From assembly GCA_018063505.1 (NCBI GenBank), contig JAGPBF010000005.1, forward strand, positions 1 to 50,397: a stretch of DNA of 50,397 nt, written 5' to 3'. The number at the start of each line of letters is the position of its first letter. The stretch's first letter is position 1. A model generated the notes under the pieces. The model worked only from the letters and a program-made list of their open reading frames with translations. It searched no databases and was not told the origin of the DNA. The DNA comes from Rhodoferax sp. (lineage in GTDB: Bacteria; Pseudomonadota; Gammaproteobacteria; Burkholderiales; Burkholderiaceae_C). The position numbers were made by a program, and so were the translations under genes. Positions 1-8,529 of the stretch are shown here, piece by piece.

Positions 1-237
1 GGCATCGCATGTGTAAACGCGGTGCAAAGCCCGGCGATTGACACCGTGCCTCGGCATCTGGCGGCCCGATTTCGGCATTTCGTCGCATGCGGGTCGCAGC
101 CGCCGGCATTTGCCGGCAAAGTCCGCTTCAGACACAGCGCCACGGAGAACCCCATGCCATTGACCCCATCGATTGCCATCCACATGTCGGCGACGCATGC
201 GCCCATCACCTACAACTGCCACTGAAAGGAAGCCGCC

Positions 238-822
238 ATGATGGTGTTCCAGATTGTTTCCCACCAGCCCCAGATGCTGGTCAGCATTGTCCGCAACACA
301 CCCTACTGGGTCTGGTCCCTGTTGGCTGCGCTGGTCGCACTGGGCAGCAGCCAGCTGTTTGCGCGGCGCGCCAGCCCGCTGCGGGTCTGCATCATGCCGG
401 TGGCCATGGCCGCATTTGCGATCTATGGCCTGGTCACGGCATTTGCCCATGCACCGCACGGATTGAGCACAGCCATCGCCTGGCTGGCAACGACGGTCAG
501 CAGCACGGCGCTGGCCTTTTGGATGCATCCTGCGGCCCCGGCCGGTAGCCGCTTCGACGCCCCATCGCAAACCTTCCACCTTCCTGGCAGTGCCGTTCCA
601 CTGCTGATGATTCTGGGCATCTTCCTGACCAAATACATCGTCGGCGTCGAACTGGCGCTGCAACCGTCCCAGGCGCAGGACAGCGCATTTGTGCTGGGCG
701 TCGCCAGTCTGTACGGCGCCTTCAACGGTATCTTCGTCGCGCGGCTGATACGTCTGTGGCGCATGACCCGTGCAGACCTGTCCCCGTCTGCGCCCGCAGC
801 AACACCGTCACCGAATAACTGA
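238..822 (+). CDS. DUF6622-like integral membrane protein
   Basis: A 194-residue protein with about four hydrophobic segments (near residues 20-40, 50-70, 75-95 and 120-140) and a short polar C-terminal tail rich in Ala, Pro and Ser. The overall pattern, including the early P-Y-W-V-W-S-L-L-A-A stretch, resembles the DUF6622 membrane proteins of Burkholderiales; no biochemical role is known for that family. The start is supported by AGGA about eight bases upstream of two adjacent ATG codons (238 and 241). It is the first gene of a co-directional run that leads into a 2TM protein and a LytS/LytR two-component pair, so an envelope-related role is possible but is inference. Family assignment is from memory of the sequence pattern only. 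Confidence 0.7.
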   Translation: MMVFQIVSHQPQMLVSIVRNTPYWVWSLLAALVALGSSQLFARRASPLRVCIMPVAMAAFAIYGLVTAFAHAPHGLSTAIAWLATTVSSTALAFWMHPAAPAGSRFDAPSQTFHLPGSAVPLLMILGIFLTKYIVGVELALQPSQAQDSAFVLGVASLYGAFNGIFVARLIRLWRMTRADLSPSAPAATPSPNN

Positions 823-833
823 AGGAAACAAGC

Positions 834-998
834 ATGCGCCCCACATCCCCGCATCCTCTCTCGCCCGCTACCAAGGAGCGGCTCGCGCGCAAGCGTGCCG
901 GCATGCGCCTGGGCTGGCTGGTCCATGCCTTCATAATCATCAGTGTCAACCTGTTGCTGGCCGGCATTTCCCATGCCTCCGGCCGGCACTGGTCCTGA
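834..998 (+). CDS. Truncated 2TM-domain-like small protein
   Basis: A 54-codon ORF that starts 11 bases after the previous stop, with GAAGGAA just upstream. Its residues 17-54 align closely with the start of the intact 2TM protein at 2057-2353: both share a LARxRAGxxLGWxVHA core, a first hydrophobic segment, and a terminal W-S. The copy stops exactly where the intact protein continues towards its second membrane helix, so it keeps only the amphipathic N-terminus and one membrane helix. It is either a remnant of a tandem duplication or a one-helix variant that is still made. Nothing resembling the missing second helix follows before the hydrolase gene. Confidence 0.55.
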   Translation: MRPTSPHPLSPATKERLARKRAGMRLGWLVHAFIIISVNLLLAGISHASGRHWS

Positions 999-1011
999 GC
1001 AGGCCTTCGCC

Positions 1012-2043
1012 ATGCAAGTCCTGCCCACACTCCTTTCAGCACTGGCATTGGCTGCGTGCGCCGCCAGCGCCAACGCCAGCGTCGCCCTTGCCGAGCTGCC
1101 AGGCCGTGACGGCCACGGCCCGATCACGGTGTTCTATCCGTCAAACGATCCAGCGGCTCCGCTACAACGCGGCCCGTTCCGGTTCATGCTGGCCGACAAG
1201 GGCCTGCCTGCGACGGGCAACCAGCGCCTGATCGTGATATCGCACGGCTCGGGCGCCAACGCCATGGTCCAGGCCGACATCGCACAGGCCATGGTCCGGG
1301 CTGGCTACATCGTGGCACTGCCCGAACATGCGGGCGACAACTGGCACGACAAGTCCGCCGTCGGGCCCGCCAGCTGGCAACTGCGCCCACTGGAGATCTC
1401 GCACGCGATCGATGCGCTGGCCGCCGAACCACGCTTTGCGCCGCTGTTCAATGCGAAACGGATCGGCATGTTCGGCATGTCGGCCGGTGGCCACACCGCG
1501 TTGACGCTGGCGGGTGGGCGCTGGTCCCGGGCCCAGTTGCTGGCACATTGCGAAGCCCAACTACAGCAGGATTTTGCCGGCTGTACCGGCGCAGCCACTG
1601 AACTCAAAGGTGATTTCCTCGATGGCATCAAGCAAGCCATCGCGATGCCACTGATCCGCCGGAACCTGGTTGGCGACACGACCTGGTTCGGACATACCGA
1701 TCCGCGCATCCAGGCCATCGTGGCCGGCGTGCCGTTCGCCTCGGATTTCGATCTTGCGAGCCTGGCCCGCCCGGTCGTTCCCCTGGGCATCGTGCAGGCC
1801 GAACAGGACCGCTGGCTGGTGCCCAAATTCCACAGCATGCCGGTGATCGCGGCGTGCCAAAGCTGCGAAACCATTGCCAGCCTTCCAACGGCCGGCCATG
1901 GCGCGCTGCTGGCTCCGTTGCCGCCAGACCTCGACAACCCCGTCGGACGGCTTCTCGCCGACCCGCCCGGATTCGACCGCGCGCAGCTGCCAGCCCTGTA
2001 CCTGCGCATCACATCGTTCTTCGACAAACACCTGCTGCCCTAG
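1012..2043 (+). CDS. Exported alpha/beta hydrolase (dienelactone hydrolase/PAF-acetylhydrolase-like)
   Basis: A 343-residue predicted hydrolase. The nucleophile elbow G-M-S-A-G is at residues 155-159, which makes Ser157 the likely nucleophile; an acid lies in the later E-Q-D-R-W stretch, and the catalytic His is likely in A-G-H-G-A near residue 290. An oxyanion-type HGSG lies at residues 78-81. The N-terminus is hydrophobic and contains LAAC, which fits a lipobox, followed by ANA, which fits a signal peptidase I site; both readings export the protein. I chose ATG 1012 because the in-frame upstream GTG at 943 lies inside the preceding small ORF. The substrate is unknown. It sits between the truncated and the intact 2TM genes. 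Confidence 0.8.
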   Translation: MQVLPTLLSALALAACAASANASVALAELPGRDGHGPITVFYPSNDPAAPLQRGPFRFMLADKGLPATGNQRLIVISHGSGANAMVQADIAQAMVRAGYIVALPEHAGDNWHDKSAVGPASWQLRPLEISHAIDALAAEPRFAPLFNAKRIGMFGMSAGGHTALTLAGGRWSRAQLLAHCEAQLQQDFAGCTGAATELKGDFLDGIKQAIAMPLIRRNLVGDTTWFGHTDPRIQAIVAGVPFASDFDLASLARPVVPLGIVQAEQDRWLVPKFHSMPVIAACQSCETIASLPTAGHGALLAPLPPDLDNPVGRLLADPPGFDRAQLPALYLRITSFFDKHLLP

Positions 2044-2056
2044 AATCAAAAGCCAA

Positions 2057-2353
2057 ATGGCCAAGTCAATGTCAACCGAAGAAATCGACCGCCTCGCACG
2101 TCGGCGCGCTGGCGCCAAGCTGGGCTGGTATGTACATGCAACGGTGTACCTGCTGGTCAACGCCGCGCTGTTTGCCGCATCGAACATGGGATTGGGGCAC
2201 CGGCAGTGGTCCATCGTCCCGGCGCTGGGCTGGGGCCTGGGTCTGGTGTTGCATGGTCTGGCCGTGTTCGTGCTGGGCACCGGCAGCGGCCTGCGCGAGA
2301 GCATGGTCCAGAAGGAACGCGAACGGTTGCAGCGCCAGCAGCGCGAACCCTGA
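2057..2353 (+). CDS. 2TM domain protein
   Basis: A 98-residue protein with a basic amphipathic N-terminus (LARRRAGAKLGW), two membrane helices (about residues 27-45 and 55-75) and a charged coiled tail. This is the 2TM domain layout, a small membrane module often encoded beside LytS/LytTR two-component genes. The start may be ATG 2057 or ATG 2069. It ends 20 bases before the kinase gene, so it is probably co-transcribed and may be a membrane partner or a target of that system; this is inference from order. Its N-terminal half is duplicated in the ORF at 834-998. Confidence 0.8.
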   Translation: MAKSMSTEEIDRLARRRAGAKLGWYVHATVYLLVNAALFAASNMGLGHRQWSIVPALGWGLGLVLHGLAVFVLGTGSGLRESMVQKERERLQRQQREP

Positions 2354-2373
2354 ACGCCGATCCGGAGCCGGCC

Positions 2374-3396
2374 ATGCGTATTGACTGGCTGTCCAAGCTG
2401 ACCCGTTTGCTGCAAACCCTGGCGTTCTGCCTGGCGGTCTCGGCGATCCAGTTCGCGATCCAGCCTGAACGCACCTATGAAGTACCGCTGGTGTATTCCC
2501 TTTGCATCGGCAGCTGCACCTGGGCCGCCATCGATTTCGGCCGCCATCTGTTTGCCAATGTGAGTGAAACCGGTTGGCCCTCCGGAATGGCCAGGGTGTT
2601 GCTGCCGGCGGTCGGCATCGCCGGCGGTTTCGTGCTGGGCACGTGGGCCGGCGACGCGTGGTTCGGCTGGTCGTCGTGGGGTTCTTCCGCGCGATCGCAG
2701 TTGCCGGTCTCCATCGTCATCACCTGTATCGCCGGCATCGTTGCCACCTATTATTTCTACAGCCACAACAAGGCGCTTTACCTGGTTCGCAAGATGTCCG
2801 AGGCGCGCAGCCAGGCATCCGAGGCCAAGCTCAAGCTGCTGGAGACCCAGCTCGAGCCGCACATGTTGTTCAATACGCTGGCCAACCTGCGGGTGCTGAT
2901 CGGTACCGATGCTGCACGGGCGCAGCAGATGCTCGACCATATGATCGCCTATCTGCGCGCTACGCTCAGTGCATCCCGCGCCAGCAACCATCCGCTGCAG
3001 GCCGAGTTCGACCGCCTGCGCGACTATCTGGAACTGATGGCGATCCGCATGGGGCCGCGACTGCAATACCAGCTCGAACTGCCCGAGATACTGGCCCACC
3101 AATCCGTTCCGGCGCTGCTGCTGCAACCCCTGGTGGAAAACGCCATCCGCCACGGGCTCGAACCCCAGGTGGCGGGCGGGCGGGTGAACATCAGCGCATA
3201 CCGCGACAACGGCCGGCTGGTACTCGAAGTCCAGGACACCGGTGTCGGCATGCCGGCGACGGCCGAAGGCGATGGGTTCGGCATGGCGCAGGTGCGCGAG
3301 CGGCTGCTGTCCGCGTTCGACGGCCAGGCGACGCTGACGCTGGTTCCCGCTGTCCGTGGCACCCATTTCCGGATCACGCTGCCGCTGGACGCATGA
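2374..3396 (+). CDS. LytS/YehU-type membrane sensor histidine kinase
   Basis: A 340-residue sensor kinase. Several hydrophobic segments span the first 130 residues. The LytS-type His-kinase domain follows, with phospho-acceptor His163 in E-P-H-M-L-F-N, then the N box (V-E-N-A-I-R-H-G, Asn about 256), G1 box D-T-G-V-G-M and G2 box G-F-G-M. The family consensus around the His is usually Q-P-H-F-L-F-N, so the flanking residues vary. ATG 2374 is chosen because the upstream extension is read inside the 2TM gene in another frame. The gene is four bases upstream of the LytTR regulator, which is its obvious phosphotransfer partner. The stimulus is unknown. Confidence 0.93.
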   Translation: MRIDWLSKLTRLLQTLAFCLAVSAIQFAIQPERTYEVPLVYSLCIGSCTWAAIDFGRHLFANVSETGWPSGMARVLLPAVGIAGGFVLGTWAGDAWFGWSSWGSSARSQLPVSIVITCIAGIVATYYFYSHNKALYLVRKMSEARSQASEAKLKLLETQLEPHMLFNTLANLRVLIGTDAARAQQMLDHMIAYLRATLSASRASNHPLQAEFDRLRDYLELMAIRMGPRLQYQLELPEILAHQSVPALLLQPLVENAIRHGLEPQVAGGRVNISAYRDNGRLVLEVQDTGVGMPATAEGDGFGMAQVRERLLSAFDGQATLTLVPAVRGTHFRITLPLDA

Positions 3397-3400
3397 ACGC

Positions 3401-4252
3401 ATGACGTTGCACAACCTCCCGGCGCGCGCGCTGATCGCCGAAGACGAGCCCTTGCTGGCGCAGGCCCTGCAAGCCGAGCTGGTGCAAGCCTGGCCATCGC
3501 TCGAAGTGGTAGCCGTGGTGGGCGATGGCGCCAGCGCAGTGGCGCAGGCACTGGAACTGCGACCCGACGTGTTGTTCTTCGATATCCGCATGCCGGGTAT
3601 CGGCGGACTGGAAGCCGCAGCCGAATTGGCCGAGCGTTGGGACTCCACCGCAGACAGTGATGCGCCATTTCCCTGCCTGGTGTTCGTGACCGCGTACGAC
3701 CAATATGCGGTGCAGGCGTTTGAGGCGCAGGCGGTCGACTACCTGCTCAAACCGGTGCAGGCACAGCGCCTGCGCCAGACCATCACCCGGATCGAAAGCT
3801 TGCTCGAAAGCCGGCGCCAGGCGGCGGCGTCGCCTGCCGGGACGGCCCTGGCCCATCAGGATCTGGAACAGACCATGCGGCAGCTGCGCCAGTTGCTGCA
3901 GGCGCCGGCCGGCCCGGCCGGTGTTGCACCACTGACGGTGATACCGGCCAGTGTCGGCAACACGGTGCACATGGTTCCAGTCGACGACATCGTCTGCCTC
4001 GAAGCGGCGGACAAATACGTCCGGGTCCTGACGCCAGGGCGCGAGTACCTGATCCGAACGCCGTTGCGCGAACTGCTGCCGCAGCTCGATGCCCGGCATT
4101 TCTGGCAGGTGCACCGCGCCGCTGTTGTGCGCGTTGGGGCGATTGCATCGGTCAGCCGCGATGAATCGGGCAAACTATGGCTGCAGATGCGCGGCCAGGC
4201 GGAAAAGATCGCGGTCAGCCGGCTCTACGCACATTTGTTCAAAGCCATGTAA
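3401..4252 (+). CDS. LytTR-family response regulator
   Basis: A 283-residue response regulator. The receiver domain (residues about 10-135) has the acidic pair E-D-E near residue 14, the phospho-acceptor Asp61 in F-F-D-I-R-M-P-G, a Thr in F-V-T-A-Y-D and the conserved Lys in Y-L-L-K-P-V. A helical linker follows, then a LytTR DNA-binding domain (about 185-283) with D-D-I-V-C-L-E-A and F-W-Q-V-H-R-A-A-V-V. It would bind DNA when phosphorylated by the adjacent kinase. The start ATG 3401 lies just after the kinase stop, so the two are translationally close. Target promoters cannot be assigned; the 2TM and hydrolase genes upstream are reasonable candidates. Confidence 0.93.
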   Translation: MTLHNLPARALIAEDEPLLAQALQAELVQAWPSLEVVAVVGDGASAVAQALELRPDVLFFDIRMPGIGGLEAAAELAERWDSTADSDAPFPCLVFVTAYDQYAVQAFEAQAVDYLLKPVQAQRLRQTITRIESLLESRRQAAASPAGTALAHQDLEQTMRQLRQLLQAPAGPAGVAPLTVIPASVGNTVHMVPVDDIVCLEAADKYVRVLTPGREYLIRTPLRELLPQLDARHFWQVHRAAVVRVGAIASVSRDESGKLWLQMRGQAEKIAVSRLYAHLFKAM

Positions 4253-4264
4253 TCGACCACACCC

Positions 4265-4924
4265 GTGACGACATCGATGCCCGCAGATCCCGCTACTTCC
4301 GGCCTTGCGCCGGCACAAGCCAATCCCGACGCGTCCCGCATATTGGCATTCTGGCTGGAGGACGGGGTCCAACTCGGCTGGCCCAGCCGCAATTTGAGTG
4401 AGCTGTGGTTTGGTGGCGGCGCCGCACTCGACCAGAGCATCAATCGGGATTTTGGCGCGCTGGTGCGGCAGTCCCAGGCAGGTGGCCTGACCGCGTGGGA
4501 GAACCAGCCGATGGAACGGCTGGCACTGGTCATCTTGCTGGACCAGTTCGCCCGCAACGTGTTCCGCGCCCAGGCACAGGCCTTTGCCGGCGACGCCCGC
4601 GCCCTGAGCCTGGTGATGGACGGTATCGACCGCGGCTGGGACCGGCAATTGCCGCTGGCTGGGTCGGTTTTCTTCTACATGCCTCTGATGCATGCCGAGA
4701 ACCTGGCCGTACAGGAAACCTGCGTACGTTGTTTCCAGGCACTGCTGGCCGACGCAGCACCGGAACGCCGCAAGGCTTTGCAGGGCAATGTGGACTTTGC
4801 CCTGTCTCACCGCGACATCATTGCCCGATTCGGACGATTCCCGTATCGCAACGCTGCACTCGGCCGAACCAGCAGGTCCGAGGAAGAGGAGTTCCTGCGC
4901 AGCGGTCCCCGGTTCGGCCAGTAG
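4265..4924 (+). CDS. DUF924 family protein
   Basis: A protein of about 215-219 residues. It carries the DUF924 hallmarks: I-L-A-F-W near the start, W-F near residue 48, L-I-L-L-D-Q-F-A-R-N-V-F-R near the middle, Y-M-P-L-M-H-A-E-N, and the C-terminal G-R-F-P-Y-R-N motif. The family is an all-helical, TPR-like fold of unknown function that is widespread in proteobacteria. The start may be GTG 4265 or ATG 4277; neither has a strong ribosome-binding site. It follows the response regulator by 12 bases and may share its transcript. Confidence 0.88.
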   Translation: MTTSMPADPATSGLAPAQANPDASRILAFWLEDGVQLGWPSRNLSELWFGGGAALDQSINRDFGALVRQSQAGGLTAWENQPMERLALVILLDQFARNVFRAQAQAFAGDARALSLVMDGIDRGWDRQLPLAGSVFFYMPLMHAENLAVQETCVRCFQALLADAAPERRKALQGNVDFALSHRDIIARFGRFPYRNAALGRTSRSEEEEFLRSGPRFGQ

Positions 4925-5033
4925 CCCACGAAAGCCCGGCAGACCTGAGCAGGTGTGCTGCAAATGCGGCGCCGCTGGCGTCAAGCGCCGTGGCTGCCGG
5001 CACGGCGGTCAGACGGCACCTAGAATTCAGACC

Positions 5034-6860
5034 ATGAGCACGCCCTCCCCGACCCCCGCCAAGAACATGGCCACGTCCGCATCCGAAACGGCCAAGTCAA
5101 GCAACTTCCTGCGCCAGATCATCGAGACCGATATCGCATCGGGCATCAATTCGGGGCGCAAATGGGCCGGCAGCCCTGGCGACGCCGCCCATCAGTCGGC
5201 GGGAGCGCTGGACCCGGCGCGGATTCGCACCCGGTTTCCACCCGAACCCAATGGTTACCTGCATATCGGTCACGCCAAGAGCATCTGCCTGAACTTCGGC
5301 CTGGCTCAGGAATATGGCGGCGTGTGCCATCTGCGTTTCGACGACACCAATCCGGAGAAGGAAAACCAGGAGTTCGTCAACGGCATCATCGACACCGTGC
5401 ACTGGCTGGGTTTCGACTGGAACGTGAACGGCACCAGCCACCTGTACCACGCCAGTGACTATTTCGACTTCATGTACCGTGCCGCCGAATACCTGATCAC
5501 CACCGGCCATGCCTACGTGGACGAACAGAGCGCAGAAGACATGCGTATCAACCGCGGCGACTTCTCGCGACCCGGCACCGACAGCGCATTCCGTACCCGC
5601 ACGCCAGCCGAGAACCTGGCGCGTTTTCGCGAGATGCGCGATGCCAGACACCTGGATGGATCGATGGTGTTGCGTGCCAAGGTCGACATGGCCAGCCCCA
5701 ACATCAACATGCGCGACCCGACCATTTACCGGATCCGGCGCGCAGAACACCACAACACCGGTGACAAGTGGTGCATCTACCCGATGTACGCCTATGCGCA
5801 TCCGATCGAGGATGCGCTCGAACAGATCACGCACAGCATCTGCACGCTCGAGTTCGAGGACCAGCGGCCCTGGTACGACTGGTTGCTGGAGCGGCTGATC
5901 GAAGGCGGTCTGTTGATGGCTCCGCCGCCGCGCCAGTACGAATTTGCGCGGCTCAACATCACTTACGTGATCACCAGCAAACGCAAGCTGGCAGCGCTGG
6001 TCTACGACCACAAGGTGCAGGGCTGGGACGATCCACGCATGCCGACCCTGGTCGGCCTGCGCCGGCGTGGCTACACACCGCAGAGTCTGCGCCTGCTTGC
6101 AGAACGCGCCGGTACCAGCAAGGCTGGCGGCTGGACCGAATACAGCACGCTGGAGGCCTGTCTGCGCGAGACCCTGGAAGAAACCGCACCCCGCGCGATG
6201 GCCGTGCTCGATCCGATCCGGCTCGTCATCACCAACTGGGACGAGGTCATGGGCCTGTCGGCCACCGGCGACAGCAAGCTCGATGCCTGCAGCGCGCCAG
6301 CGCATCCGCACCAACCCGAAATGGGCAGGCGCAGTTTCTCGATCGGCCGCGAGGTCTGGATCGAGCGCGGCGACTTCGAAGAGACCCCACCCAAGGGATT
6401 CTTCCGGCTCTACCCGGGCAACAAGGTCCGGCTCAAATACGGCCACGTGATCGCGTGCACCGGATGCACCAAAGGTGCCGACGGCCGCGTCGAATCCGTC
6501 CAGGCCGAACTGATTCCGGATACCAAGAGCGGCACACCCGGATCGGACGCCATCAAGGTCAAGGGTGTGATCACCTGGGTCGGCGTCGTGGACGGAAAAC
6601 GGGCCGAAGTGCGCCTGTACGACCGCCTGTTCAACGAGCCACAGCCTGACTCTGGAGGGCGCGACTTCCTGGCAAGCCTGAATCCGGACAGCTTGCGGGT
6701 GGTGCAGGCCATCGTCGAGCCGTCTCTGGCACAGGCGCGCGCGGACGACAAGTTCCAGTTCGAGCGCCACGGCTATTTCGTCGCCGACCGGGTTGACCAT
6801 TCGGATGCCCGGCCGGTGTTCAACCTGTCGGTGGGACTCAAGGACACCTGGGGCAAATAG
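5034..6860 (+). CDS. glnS: Glutamine--tRNA ligase
   Basis: A 608-residue class I aminoacyl-tRNA synthetase that charges tRNA-Gln in the cytoplasm. The ATP-binding HIGH motif is in G-Y-L-H-I-G-H-A-K near residue 80, and the KMSKS-equivalent loop is I-T-S-K-R-K-L. The protein also has the Rossmann-fold motif L-R-F-D-D-T-N-P and a C-terminal anticodon-binding beta-barrel region containing L-Y-D-R-L-F, typical of GlnRS and absent from bacterial GluRS. The first 35 residues are a low-complexity Ser/Thr/Ala/Pro leader; ATG 5067 is a possible shorter start. Presence of glnS, rather than an indirect amidation route only, fits beta- and gammaproteobacteria. Confidence 0.97.
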   Translation: MSTPSPTPAKNMATSASETAKSSNFLRQIIETDIASGINSGRKWAGSPGDAAHQSAGALDPARIRTRFPPEPNGYLHIGHAKSICLNFGLAQEYGGVCHLRFDDTNPEKENQEFVNGIIDTVHWLGFDWNVNGTSHLYHASDYFDFMYRAAEYLITTGHAYVDEQSAEDMRINRGDFSRPGTDSAFRTRTPAENLARFREMRDARHLDGSMVLRAKVDMASPNINMRDPTIYRIRRAEHHNTGDKWCIYPMYAYAHPIEDALEQITHSICTLEFEDQRPWYDWLLERLIEGGLLMAPPPRQYEFARLNITYVITSKRKLAALVYDHKVQGWDDPRMPTLVGLRRRGYTPQSLRLLAERAGTSKAGGWTEYSTLEACLRETLEETAPRAMAVLDPIRLVITNWDEVMGLSATGDSKLDACSAPAHPHQPEMGRRSFSIGREVWIERGDFEETPPKGFFRLYPGNKVRLKYGHVIACTGCTKGADGRVESVQAELIPDTKSGTPGSDAIKVKGVITWVGVVDGKRAEVRLYDRLFNEPQPDSGGRDFLASLNPDSLRVVQAIVEPSLAQARADDKFQFERHGYFVADRVDHSDARPVFNLSVGLKDTWGK

Positions 6861-7026
6861 GCCGGTGCCGGATTGCGCGGCAATAGGTACGCCGCTCTAG
6901 GAAAAGCAGCCGGTTTAGGGTGCGGCCACTATGCATGCTCGGGACAATGCGGCCATGTTTTCGATCAATGCGGTGAACGCAACCCGAAGCAGCGCATCTT
7001 CATTCCCTTACCCGCAAGGAGCATCC

Positions 7027-7596
7027 ATGACCGCCAAAAACCTGTCCACCATCACCACCGATCTGATCACGTCGTACGGCAAGACCGCCCGCAACATGAT
7101 CCATGTCTATCGCATGGGCAACCAGCGAGTCGCCCGGTATGTCGACCAGCGCTGGGAAAAGGCGCTGGCACAGTCGGCATCCGAGCTGCGCAATGAAGTG
7201 CGCAAGAATGCCATGGCCGTGCAGAAGACTGTCAATGGTCTTTACGTCAAGGGCATCACGATCAGTTCGGACGGTGCCGAAGGCGTGGTCGGCAAGTTTG
7301 TCGAACTCGCCGGCAGGGGCGTGCAGCAGGTCGCTGCCAACGCGAGCCAGTTCGAACAGCGCACCGGCATCAAGACCTTGAACAGCCTGGCAGAAGTGGC
7401 CAAGCCCGCGGTCAGTGCCGTCAGCGTGCTGGCCGAGAAAATCGAAACCGGTTCCAGCGCGCTGGCCAGCAAGGTGGCCGGCCATCCCGCCGGCGTCAAG
7501 GTCGCAGCGGTCAAGCGTGTCACGCCGCGCCGCAAGGCGACGCCCGCAACGCGCAAGACCGCAACGACACGTCGGGCTCCGCGCAAGACCGCCTGA
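7027..7596 (+). CDS. Phasin-like protein with histone H1-like basic tail
   Basis: A 189-residue protein. Residues 1-135 are predicted to be mostly amphipathic helix without membrane segments, as in phasins that coat polyhydroxyalkanoate granules. The last 35 residues are a Lys/Arg/Ala/Thr/Pro-rich tail (K-R-V-T-P-R-R-K, A-T-R-K-T-A, R-R-A-P-R-K-T-A), like the C-terminal tails of bacterial histone H1-like proteins. This combination is known from PhaM of Cupriavidus necator, which links PHB granules to the nucleoid; the comparison here is by architecture, not alignment. AAGGAG lies seven bases before ATG 7027, which fixes the start. No other PHA gene is in the window. Confidence 0.7.
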   Translation: MTAKNLSTITTDLITSYGKTARNMIHVYRMGNQRVARYVDQRWEKALAQSASELRNEVRKNAMAVQKTVNGLYVKGITISSDGAEGVVGKFVELAGRGVQQVAANASQFEQRTGIKTLNSLAEVAKPAVSAVSVLAEKIETGSSALASKVAGHPAGVKVAAVKRVTPRRKATPATRKTATTRRAPRKTA

Positions 7597-7634
7597 GCCG
7601 GCACACAGTCGCCAGGCTGACACCCTGGTGACAT

Positions 7635-7670
7635 GGGCGGTTCGCGTGGTCGGCGCGTCTGCCCGTTTTT
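7635..7670 (+). terminator. Weak terminator candidate after the phasin-like gene
   Basis: GGGCGG at 7635-7640 can pair with CTGCCC at 7659-7664 (one G-U pair) and is followed by GTTTTT. The loop is long (18 bases), so stability is modest. The position, between the phasin-like stop and the nudC start, is appropriate. Confidence 0.35.
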
Positions 7671-7699
7671 GATGCGATGATTTGGCACGGAGCCCGATC

Positions 7700-8527
7700 A
7701 TGTTGCAAACCCCCGAATTGTTTCTTCCGCTGCTTGTCGCACAGGAACACCCCTCCCCCGTCAATCTCGTTTTCAGTGGCGACATGCTGCTGGTGCGCGA
7801 CCCCGACCTGCATCCGCACCTCGACCTGCACGCCCATGCATTGCCAGACGACGCACAGTTCGTACCGGTCGGCATATTGGGCGACAGCTATTACCAGGCC
7901 ACCTGGATCGCACCCGGCAGTACGGCCTGGCCCGGCCATTCGTTTCGCAAATTGCGCTCGCTGTTTGGCGCGATCGAAGACCCGCTGCTGGCGATCGCCG
8001 GGCGCGCGTTCCAGATCGTCGAATGGGCGCGTACCCATCGCTTTTGCGGCGCCTGCGGCGGCCCCACCCATCTGGTGGCGGGCGAACGCTGCATGCGTTG
8101 TGCCGCATGCGGCCATATGGCCTATCCGCGCATCTCGCCGGCCATGATGGTGTTGATCCAGAACGGCGATGCCATATTGCTGGCACGCCATCTGAACTCG
8201 CCCAGCGGCTTCTTCACCGCACTGGCCGGATTTCTGGAAGCCGGTGAATCGATCGAGGACGCGATCCACCGCGAGGTGCTCGAAGAGGTCGGCCTGCGTG
8301 TGCGCGACCTGCGCTACTTCGGCAGCCAGCCCTGGCCCTTTCCACATTCGCTGATGGTCGCGTTCACGGCCCAATACGTGAGTGGCGAAATCCGTCTCGA
8401 CACCACCGAAATCGCAGAAGCCCGCTGGTTCGGATCAGGCGATCCAATGCCACCAGTACCCCCGCTGGGCCTGTCGATCGCCGGCCACCTGATCCACGCC
8501 CACCTGCCGCGGACGCACCGAAGCTGA
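7700..8527 (+). CDS. nudC: NADH pyrophosphatase / NAD-RNA decapping hydrolase
   Basis: A 275-residue Nudix enzyme that cleaves NADH to NMNH and AMP and removes NAD caps from RNA. A zinc ribbon (C-G-A-C then C-M-R-C-A-A-C) is central. It is followed by the Nudix box G-F-L-E-A-G-E with R-E-V-L-E-E-V-G and by the diagnostic S-Q-P-W-P-F-P-x-S motif that separates NudC from other Nudix enzymes. ATG 7700 is preferred; an in-frame TTG at 7682 would add six residues without support. It is convergent with the liv operon. Confidence 0.95.
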   Translation: MLQTPELFLPLLVAQEHPSPVNLVFSGDMLLVRDPDLHPHLDLHAHALPDDAQFVPVGILGDSYYQATWIAPGSTAWPGHSFRKLRSLFGAIEDPLLAIAGRAFQIVEWARTHRFCGACGGPTHLVAGERCMRCAACGHMAYPRISPAMMVLIQNGDAILLARHLNSPSGFFTALAGFLEAGESIEDAIHREVLEEVGLRVRDLRYFGSQPWPFPHSLMVAFTAQYVSGEIRLDTTEIAEARWFGSGDPMPPVPPLGLSIAGHLIHAHLPRTHRS

Positions 8528-8529
8528 AG

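Noticed and set aside
102-117. Perfect inverted repeat GCCGGCA-TT-TGCCGGC near the left edge
   Set aside because: Hairpin without a T run on either strand and made of a tetramer that is common in this DNA. No promoter or gene end is visible next to it.
1561-3648. Very long open frame on the minus strand opposite the hydrolase, 2TM and kinase genes
   Set aside because: It is low in recognisable motifs, rich in Arg/Gln/Gly and antisense to clear genes. Such frames are common in GC-rich DNA.
5097-6800. Long minus-strand open frame across glnS
   Set aside because: glnS is certain from its motifs; the antisense frame has no family features and no start context.
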